Assembly: GCA_964460655.1 (NCBI GenBank) | Contig: CAYWSH010000123.1 | Span: forward strand, 1 to 11,272 | Source of the DNA: CAVUAF01 sp964460655 | GTDB taxonomy: Bacteria; Acidobacteriota; Terriglobia; Terriglobales; Acidobacteriaceae | Reading direction: 5' to 3' | Length of the DNA: 11,272 nt | Shown: positions 6,923 through 11,272 of the stretch, piece by piece | How the letters are laid out: every line of letters starts with the position of its first letter | Position numbering within the stretch: the stretch's first letter is position 1 | Made by a program: the position numbers and the translations under genes | The notes under the pieces: generated by a model | The model's database searches: none | Told to the model about the DNA's origin: nothing | What the model saw: the letters and a program-made list of their open reading frames with translations, nothing else

Positions 6923-7003
6923 GTGAGACTACTGAAGTCAGGACAACGACCCGGAAATCCGGCTTTCCATGTGCAGTTCGCGCGCCAAACTGGGCGACCG
7001 TAA
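6923..7003 (+). CDS. Possible 26-residue peptide with strong Shine-Dalgarno
   Basis: GTG start preceded by AAGGAG (6912-6917) at a 5-base spacing, one of the best ribosome binding sites in the window. The peptide would be MRLLKSGQRPGNPAFHVQFARQTGRP in two parts (MRLLKSGQRPGNP then AFHVQFARQTGRP): basic, not hydrophobic, and of no family I recognise. Codons AGA, CTA and ACT are unlike the GC-ending codons of neighbours. It lies antisense to the 3' untranslated region of the cyclase-family gene. It could instead be chance, or part of a structured RNA. Confidence 0.25.
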   Translation: MRLLKSGQRPGNPAFHVQFARQTGRP

Positions 7004-7074
7004 GTTGTTGGTTATGCGGGCTGCGTCTGTATGCGGCTACAGCGATTGGAATCTGCTTCCCGATTTGCGAAGGG

Positions 7075-7773
7075 TCAGCGCAATAGCGCCAGGATGCGCG
7101 CGGGAGCGCCGGAGCCAGCCGTAAGCTTGGCGGGCGCGATCATGACGGTAGCGCCGGTAGCCGGCACGCGCCACAGATCGGTCACGTTCAAGAGGTAGTA
7201 GACGCTGTGGGTCGCGGCATATCGCTGTACCGCAGGCTCTCTCGCCGGGCCATAGTCGATGTTTGGGGTGTCGATCCCCAGGGCGAGCGCTTGCCGCGCT
7301 TCGACCAGGAGGCGCGCCGCATCGAGTGAGTAGCCGGGGAAGTGCAGCTCGCCAGCGGCGTCGGCGCCGTGATATTCGCGCGCTGCATTCCAGCGCGAAT
7401 CCCAGCCAGTCCGCAGCATGACGATCGCGCCCGCCGGGATCTCGCCGTGGGCCTGCTCGAACGCCGCAATGTCGCTGGGCTGAAGCTGGTAGTCATGGTC
7501 GTGCTCCGCTTGCACCGTGATATCGATGACGATGAGCGGCGCGAACAGACGTGCTGCCGGGATCTGGTCCACCGTCCAGCGGCCGGGCGCAAACTGCGAA
7601 GGCGCTTCGACGCGCGTGGCATCACCGGCATGCAGCGCTTTGTCATCAAGGGCGTGAGTCAGGTCGATGACGGTCGCGAATTCGGGCTTGGCCGCCGTCA
7701 GAGCGCGGCGCTGCGCGAAGAGAAAGATCGCCAGGGTAAGCGCGACGGCGACGATCAGGCCTTTCAGTTTCAT
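7075..7773 (-). CDS. Membrane-anchored cyclase-family (PF04199-like) protein with degenerate metal site
   Basis: Relative of the cyclase/kynurenine-formamidase superfamily, metal-dependent amide hydrolases. The 232-residue protein (ATG 7773) starts with an uncleaved anchor or signal (MKLKGLIVAVALTLAIFLFA). Family landmarks follow: VIDLTHAL (35-42), EAPSQFAPGRWTVDQIP (56-72), IVIDIT (81-86), IPAGAIVMLRTGWDSRWN (112-129), FPGYSLDAARLLVEAR (145-160), LGIDTPNIDYG (165-175) and a PAKLTAGSGAPARILALL C-terminus. The usual HxGTHxDAPxHF metal motif reads GDATRVEAPSQF, and about 25-30 residues that normally separate it from DLTHxL are missing. The Glu expected near the C-terminus (ENV-type) is Leu195. 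No frameshift is apparent. Hydrolase activity is therefore doubtful. ATG 7791 is an alternative start. It is divergent from the PilZ gene and ends at the terminator 6871-6902. Confidence 0.8.
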   Translation of the reverse strand: MKLKGLIVAVALTLAIFLFAQRRALTAAKPEFATVIDLTHALDDKALHAGDATRVEAPSQFAPGRWTVDQIPAARLFAPLIVIDITVQAEHDHDYQLQPSDIAAFEQAHGEIPAGAIVMLRTGWDSRWNAAREYHGADAAGELHFPGYSLDAARLLVEARQALALGIDTPNIDYGPAREPAVQRYAATHSVYYLLNVTDLWRVPATGATVMIAPAKLTAGSGAPARILALLR

Positions 7774-8011
7774 GCTCGGAACTGCTCTCATCACTTAGAC
7801 GCTGACAAGCGGGCAAAGTTGCGTTAACGCGCCGTCAAAAAGTCGCATCACACCCATGAGATGAGTTCGATGGGTCGCGCGCTGTGGGGTGACCGCATCC
7901 GCGCGGCGTGCGAACTTGTGTTATCGTTTCGAAGCCACTTCGTCCCCGGAGCCGCCCGCTCCGGCAACCGTTGTTGTGTGTCCTGTAAGCGTTGCGTTCG
8001 AGGAACGAAGC
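7774..8011. other. Divergent intergenic region with a leader hairpin
   Basis: These 238 bp separate the cyclase-family gene (minus) from the PilZ gene (plus) and must contain both promoters, but I cannot pick either with confidence. A perfect 7-bp hairpin CCGGAGC-CGCCC-GCTCCGG (7946-7964) lies 48 bp before the PilZ-gene ATG, in its likely leader. Confidence 0.45.
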
Positions 8012-8626
8012 ATGGCCGAGCCGGACTCTCGCGCGAAGCATTTCCGTCCTGGCGATCTCGCGCCCGTGAGCGGGATCTATCACATCATCCACGCCAACAA
8101 TCACCGCTCGGCGCATGATGCCCTGCTGATCCGCGGTGAAGTGTTCCCGCCCTGCCGCATCTGCAAAGGCGAAGTGCTCTTTGTCGTGATGCAGCACGCC
8201 AGCCACATGACACATGACTGGGACTTTGCCGGACCGAATCCGTTCACGGTGCATCCAACACCGCATTACGCGAATGTACGCGCGCATCCGCGCCACCCGG
8301 TCGAACTGCCGGTGGTGGTGTCGGTTTCGCGCGGCCCCAACCAGTCGCAACGTCTTTACCGCGGGTTGGTGCTCGAGCTGGGTGAAGGCGGCCTGGCGGC
8401 GAGGCTTGACGCGATGTTGCCGCCGGGCGACGAGATCATGGTGAACATCACTGTGCCCGATAACGAGACATTGGAGCTGCCGGTGCGGCTGCGCCACGTC
8501 GTGGCGCCGCGCTATGGGTTCGAGTTCGTCCGGGTCAGTGAGGCGAAGCGCCAGCGCTTGCACCTGGTAGTGGCGGCGGCCTCGGCGCGCGCGGCCGCCG
8601 CGCAAGTCAATCGCACCGTGGCCTGA
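8012..8626 (+). CDS. PilZ-domain protein with N-terminal HxxxH/CxxC domain
   Basis: A 204-residue cytoplasmic protein of two parts. Residues 11-72 form a small domain: FRPGD (11-15), VSGIY (19-23), His27-x3-His31, FPPCRIC (Cys48, Cys51) and DWDF (69-72). The paired His and Cys suggest one zinc site. Residues 90-195 are a PilZ domain, which binds cyclic di-GMP. RAHPR (90-94) supplies the RxxxR loop, but the second motif reads ELGEGG (122-127) instead of [D/N]xSxxG, so binding may be weakened. The start at ATG 8012 is fixed by GAGGA (8000-8004), 7 bases upstream, although the frame stays open to 7889. A linker rich in Pro and His joins the domains. The next gene, on the opposite strand, encodes the N-terminal domain alone, and their 3' ends overlap by 20 bp. 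The output partner is unknown. Confidence 0.85.
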   Translation: MAEPDSRAKHFRPGDLAPVSGIYHIIHANNHRSAHDALLIRGEVFPPCRICKGEVLFVVMQHASHMTHDWDFAGPNPFTVHPTPHYANVRAHPRHPVELPVVVSVSRGPNQSQRLYRGLVLELGEGGLAARLDAMLPPGDEIMVNITVPDNETLELPVRLRHVVAPRYGFEFVRVSEAKRQRLHLVVAAASARAAAAQVNRTVA

Positions 8627-8858
8627 AGTCCACATCGTCTTCCAGCCGGGGCGCGGATTCGATCAACTCATAGTGCAGCTTTTCGCCGCAGATATCACAC
8701 GTCGGGAACACCTGCCCAACCAGCAGCGCCACGTCGGCATTCACCGGCGGAACACTATGCGCGTCGCCGTGCAGCGCGCGATAAATGCCAGACACTCTGA
8801 CCGGTTCGCCAGGGCGAAATTCGCGCATCGGAATGTTGTGCAGTGCTGACATAGCCAT
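8607..8858 (-). CDS. Small stand-alone HxxxH/CxxC-domain protein (83 aa)
   Basis: A single-domain paralogue of the N-terminal part of the PilZ protein next door. Aligned features are FRPGE (14-18), VSGIY (22-26), His30-x3-His34, ALLVGQVFPTCDIC with Cys54 and Cys57 (44-57), and DDVDF (74-78). Identity is concentrated in these motifs, while the stretch between the His pair and Cys pair is about 3 residues longer. There is no signal peptide, membrane segment or PilZ domain. ATG 8858 is preferred, with CAGG about 9 bases upstream. ATG 8852 is possible; the longer TTG-started frame (8930) adds unrelated residues. Function is unknown. The layout suggests either a single-domain partner of the PilZ protein or a recent local duplication. 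A zinc site is inferred from the spacing only. Confidence 0.8.
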   Translation of the reverse strand: MAMSALHNIPMREFRPGEPVRVSGIYRALHGDAHSVPPVNADVALLVGQVFPTCDICGEKLHYELIESAPRLEDDVDFRPRCD

Positions 8859-9051
8859 GTTCGTATACCTGCACTGCATACGTGCATGTGGCGCGCCAAA
8901 GCCGGCATTCGCGTGGATGAGTGTTTTCAAGCGGTTGCGTGCGTGCCTCTAAGGTCTCGCTCGGCGGCAAGGCAGGCGATGAAATTTTTGCCCGGTAAGA
9001 ATGAAACAGCCCTTGCGAGTTGCCTGCAATGGCAGAAGCGCACCGATTGGA

Positions 9052-10284
9052 TCATTTATTCAAAGCGCGATAGCCCGGACCGCGTAACGGACGGCCACCT
9101 CGCTCGCCCGTCAGGCGATCATGCTCCACGGAGAGCACGCCATTGACGAAGACGTATTCAAAACCTTGCGAAGTGCGGTTGGGATCTTCGAAGGTGGCGA
9201 CGTCGCGGACCTTGTCAGGATTGAAGATGGTGATGTCGGCGAAGAAGCCGGTGCGCACCAGCCCGCGCTGATAGAGCTTCTCGCGCTGAGCGGCGAGTGA
9301 CGTGAACTTGCGGATCGCCTCCGGCAGCGTCAGCAGTCTTTCTTCGCGCACGTACTTCCCGAGGATGCGGGCAAAGCTGCCATAGGCGCGCGGATGCGAT
9401 TTCGATTCACCCAGCGGCCCGGTGGGGTTCACCTCGCCGTAATCCGTCCCCACGCTGACCCAGGGCTGCTTCATCGCCAGGCGCACATCTTCTTCATTCA
9501 TGCTGAAGTAGACGGCGCCGGTGTTGTCGCGATCGGCGATCACGATGTCCATCACGGCGTCGAGCGCGTCTTTGTTCTCGGCTTGCGCGATCTGCGCGAT
9601 GGTCTTGCCCTCATACTTCTTCAACTCAGCCTTCAGGACCGACGCGATCAGCACGCCGTCGCCGCCGTTCACGCCGAACCACATNNNNNNNNNNNNNNNN
9701 NNNNNNNNNNNNNNNNNNNNNNNNNNNNNNNNNNNNNNNNNNNNNNNNNNNNNNNNNNNNNNNNNNNNNNNNNNNNNNNNNNNNACGTACGCGCGCACCT
9801 GCGCGGCGCCGACGTAAGTCGCAAGATTCACGCCGGGCTTCTCGCGCTCCAGCCGCTGGAAATACTGGTCGAGAGTGCGCCAGTCCACGTTGATGTGGAA
9901 GTGCTCGAAGACGTCGCGGCCCTCGCGGATCTGCTCGTCGTTGAGCGGTGCGATGGATTCGCCTTCGCCCGTGATCTCGGTGGTCACGCCCTGCGTGAGC
10001 TTCGAGACGGCCTGCTTGTCGATGAGCAGGTTCATCTCCGATTGACCGAGCATATCGATGAAGCCGGGCGCGACGATGAGGCCGGTGGCGTCGATGGTGC
10101 GCTTCGCCGTGGAGCCCTCGGACGCGCGCCCGACGAACGCGATCTTGTCGCCCTGAATGCCGACGTCAGCGTAGATCCACGGGTTACCGCTGCCATCGAT
10201 GACGCGGCCGTTGCGGATGATGACATCGTATTGCTGGGCAAAGGCGGCCGACGCGAGGAGCAGGATGAGTGCGAGTCGCTTCAT
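9052..10284 (-). CDS. N-acyl-D-amino-acid deacylase (D-aminoacylase) family amidohydrolase, interrupted by assembly gap
   Basis: Exported amidohydrolase related to D-aminoacylases, which remove N-acyl groups from D-amino acids. From ATG 10284 there is a signal peptide (MKRLALILLLASAAFAQ), then the composite beta-domain start YDVIIRNGRVIDGSG (19-33) and APGFIDMLGQSE (72-83). QGVTTEITGEGES (98-110) and VGAAQVRAY (158-166) follow. After the gap come SMNEEDVRLAM, VGTDYGEV (catalytic-type Asp), HPRAYGSFARILGKYVRE, IRKFTSLAAQ, FFADITIFNP and VFVNG. The canonical HxH of GFIDxHxHxD is replaced by MLGQSE, and the bridging-Cys segment (GNCG) reads GEGES. About 376 residues are visible against a usual 520-560, so the gap hides roughly 150-190 residues including the GLSTG, HMR and SHLK regions. 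The start has no Shine-Dalgarno. It lies 76 bp downstream of the DUF92 gene on the same strand. Confidence 0.85.
   Translation of the reverse strand: MKRLALILLLASAAFAQQYDVIIRNGRVIDGSGNPWIYADVGIQGDKIAFVGRASEGSTAKRTIDATGLIVAPGFIDMLGQSEMNLLIDKQAVSKLTQGVTTEITGEGESIAPLNDEQIREGRDVFEHFHINVDWRTLDQYFQRLEREKPGVNLATYVGAAQVRAYXXXXXXXXXXXXXXXXXXXXXXXXXXXXXXXXXXMWFGVNGGDGVLIASVLKAELKKYEGKTIAQIAQAENKDALDAVMDIVIADRDNTGAVYFSMNEEDVRLAMKQPWVSVGTDYGEVNPTGPLGESKSHPRAYGSFARILGKYVREERLLTLPEAIRKFTSLAAQREKLYQRGLVRTGFFADITIFNPDKVRDVATFEDPNRTSQGFEYVFVNGVLSVEHDRLTGERGGRPLRGPGYRALNK
9685..9784. other. Assembly gap (100 N) inside the D-aminoacylase gene
   Basis: Exactly 100 N. Flanking frames happen to agree with this length, so the true gap should be 1 modulo 3. 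Family length implies about 450-570 bp are missing. Confidence 0.95.
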
Positions 10285-10305
10285 AGAGGAGTCGAAGGAT
10301 AACAG

Positions 10306-10352
10306 CAAAATCTTAAACCGCAGATTTCGCTGATAAAGGCCGCGGATTGCGC
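10306..10352. repeat. Dispersed intergenic repeat, copy B (CGCAGAT-type)
   Basis: 10306-10325 is identical to 3103-3122, and 10341-10352 is identical to 3145-3156. The middle is shorter and more degraded than in copy A (35 versus 42 bp between block starts). It fills most of the spacer between the DUF92 and D-aminoacylase genes and overlaps the start region of the latter's transcript. Confidence 0.7.
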
Positions 10353-10360
10353 CGATTGAA

Positions 10361-11134
10361 TCAGGCGAGTTGACGGAGGATGCCAGCAAGCAGGGCCGCG
10401 AACACCGTGCTCGCCCCATTCACCGCGTCGTTATTCATCCATCGGCGGCGTTCTAGCGTGGCGCCGAGCAGGCTGTCGAAGAGCATGCCGGCAACGCCGG
10501 CGAAGGTGGTAAGGACGGCGCAAGCGCCATCGATCAGATGGAGTCGCCAGGCGAGCACGCTGATCAATAGTGCGGCGAGCGCGCCGGCGAGCGTCCCGAT
10601 GAGCGTAATGCCGCCATCGGCGCCGATGGTGACGGCGCGGCCGCTGGTCACCAGGCGCGGCGTTCCACCGGCCGCCTGGCCGATCTCGCTGGAGACGGTG
10701 TCGGCAGCGGCTTCGGCCAGGACAGCGATCGCAGCGACCATCCATCCGCCAAACATGAACGTCGCGCAGACTGCGTCTGCGCCAAGGTTGGCGACTACTT
10801 GGGCGGCATCGCGTCCGCCGCGGCGCTCGGCGGCGCGCAGCGCACGCTTTTGTTCGTAGCGGAACTTCGTGGCGGCCAGCGTAACTACAAAGACCGTGAG
10901 CAGAGTCAGGAACGCCTGCCATCCGGCGGCCAGCCAGAGAATCAATGCGACAGCCCAACCGGCGATGGCACCGCTGGGAGTCACGCCGCGCAACAGGTAT
11001 CCGCCCGCAGCGAAGGCGACGGTAGCGGGAAGGCCAACGAGCCAGCGGTCGCGCGGTACGGCGTGCAGAAACGGAAAAGCGGCCAGCAGGGCGAGCGCGG
11101 CGAGCATCGCGGGCAGGTTGTAGCGCCGGGCCAT
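10361..11134 (-). CDS. DUF92 family integral membrane protein (VTE6-like fold)
   Basis: A 257-residue polytopic membrane protein of the DUF92/TIGR00297 family. The plant member VTE6 phosphorylates phytyl phosphate; bacterial members have no settled role, and an isoprenoid-phosphate kinase function is only an analogy. The conserved blocks are all present: SGAIAGW (54-60), LAATKFRYEQK (87-97), GGRDAAQVVANLGAD (106-120), AAADTVSSEIG (142-152), GADGGITLIGTLAG (171-184), GVAGMLFDSLLGATLERR (213-230) and NNDAVN (234-239). Hydrophobic stretches at about 8-24, 32-48, 60-88, 121-140, 178-197 and 205-225 suggest six or seven helices. Length is normal. The ATG at 11134 has no clear Shine-Dalgarno and overlaps a 15-bp inverted repeat. 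The gene may be co-transcribed with the D-aminoacylase gene downstream. Confidence 0.88.
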   Translation of the reverse strand: MARRYNLPAMLAALALLAAFPFLHAVPRDRWLVGLPATVAFAAGGYLLRGVTPSGAIAGWAVALILWLAAGWQAFLTLLTVFVVTLAATKFRYEQKRALRAAERRGGRDAAQVVANLGADAVCATFMFGGWMVAAIAVLAEAAADTVSSEIGQAAGGTPRLVTSGRAVTIGADGGITLIGTLAGALAALLISVLAWRLHLIDGACAVLTTFAGVAGMLFDSLLGATLERRRWMNNDAVNGASTVFAALLAGILRQLA

Positions 11135-11147
11135 GTCGGGCCGACAT
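11133..11147. promoter_or_regulatory. Inverted repeat over the DUF92 start codon
   Basis: ATGTCGG-G-CCGACAT, a perfect 7+7 palindrome covering the start codon of the DUF92 gene and the bases just upstream. It could be an operator or a translation-blocking hairpin; at 15 bp chance is also possible. Confidence 0.35.
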
Positions 11148-11195
11148 TCTATAAGCGCGCCTGCAACAACCGCGTGGCAGGCCGTTCTCTCCTGT

Positions 11196-11201
11196 TACAA
11201 T
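11196..11201 (+). promoter_or_regulatory. Possible -10 element for the rightmost gene
   Basis: TACAAT, the same hexamer and following C as in the tatA promoter. TGGCAG (11175-11180) is a poor -35 at 15-bp spacing. It lies 40 bp before the ATG at 11242. Confidence 0.4.
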
Positions 11202-11241
11202 CAAAGTTTCTGACCCCAACAGGCGAGAGAACCTGCATTTG

Positions 11242-11272
11242 ATGACCTGGTTGCAGCGGGCGTTTCCCGGGA
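11242..11272 (+). CDS. Start of an unidentified gene (runs off the right edge)
   Basis: An ATG opens a frame reading MTWLQRAFPG to the end of the window. There are only ten codons, too few to identify. A purine-rich GGCGAGAGAA (11222-11231) lies about 10 bases upstream and a candidate -10 lies at 11196. A TTG one codon earlier is also possible. Confidence 0.45.
   Translation, partial: MTWLQRAFPG

Larger units (their letters stand above)
6700..7074. other. 375-bp non-coding stretch rich in repeats and palindromes
   Basis: No recognisable gene. It holds a 23-bp direct repeat (6742-6764 and 6853-6875), a perfect 20-bp palindrome (6785-6804), a minus-strand terminator hairpin (6871-6902), a possible 26-residue ORF with a strong Shine-Dalgarno (6923-7003) and a small CCGGA-AA-TCCGG hairpin (6951-6962). 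The last 70 bp before the cyclase gene (7004-7074) show nothing I can name. Confidence 0.6.

Noticed and set aside
9394..10302. 302-codon plus-strand frame through the second gap
   Set aside because: Antisense of the D-aminoacylase gene; the unknown bases in the gap keep it open artificially.

Overview
The window looks like a chromosomal segment of a GC-rich, free-living soil-type bacterium. The best guess is Acidobacteriota (Terriglobia/Koribacter-like). This rests on the gene families present (secreted cyclase-family and D-aminoacylase-family amidohydrolases, a solitary TreZ, a short TatA) and on palindrome-rich intergenic DNA of a style I associate with that phylum; no rRNA is present to confirm it. 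It is draft sequence: two runs of exactly 100 N (5287-5386 and 9685-9784) interrupt two genes and look like scaffold placeholders, not measured gaps.

Layout, left to right. The 5' part of gyrA runs off the left edge on the minus strand, with an extended -10 promoter about 155 bp upstream. A small acidic hypothetical ORF (930-1115), a secreted alpha/beta-hydrolase esterase (1235-2185) and a 56-residue TatA (2252-2422) follow on the plus strand. Minus-strand maf and plus-strand treZ diverge across a 105-bp spacer carrying a short dispersed repeat. After treZ comes a 160-bp cluster of at least five small hairpins, then an MFS exporter broken by the first gap. An ankyrin-repeat gene converges on the MFS gene.

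A 375-bp non-coding stretch (6700-7074) holds a 23-bp direct repeat, a perfect 20-bp palindrome, a minus-strand intrinsic terminator and a possible 26-residue ORF with a strong Shine-Dalgarno. Next are a membrane-anchored cyclase-family protein (minus) and a divergent PilZ protein with an N-terminal HxxxH/CxxC domain. A small convergent gene encodes that same domain alone and overlaps the PilZ gene by 20 bp. The right end has an N-acyl-D-amino-acid deacylase-family gene with the second gap, a DUF92 membrane protein, and the first codons of another plus-strand gene.

The genes are mostly unrelated housekeeping and accessory functions, not one operon. The most distinctive items are: (i) the paired HxxxH...CxxC domain proteins, one fused to PilZ, suggesting an undescribed small zinc-binding module tied to c-di-GMP signalling; (ii) two separate metallohydrolase-family proteins (cyclase and D-aminoacylase) that appear to have lost canonical metal ligands; (iii) several families of intergenic palindromes and repeats; (iv) a GyrA with leucine at the quinolone-determining serine position.
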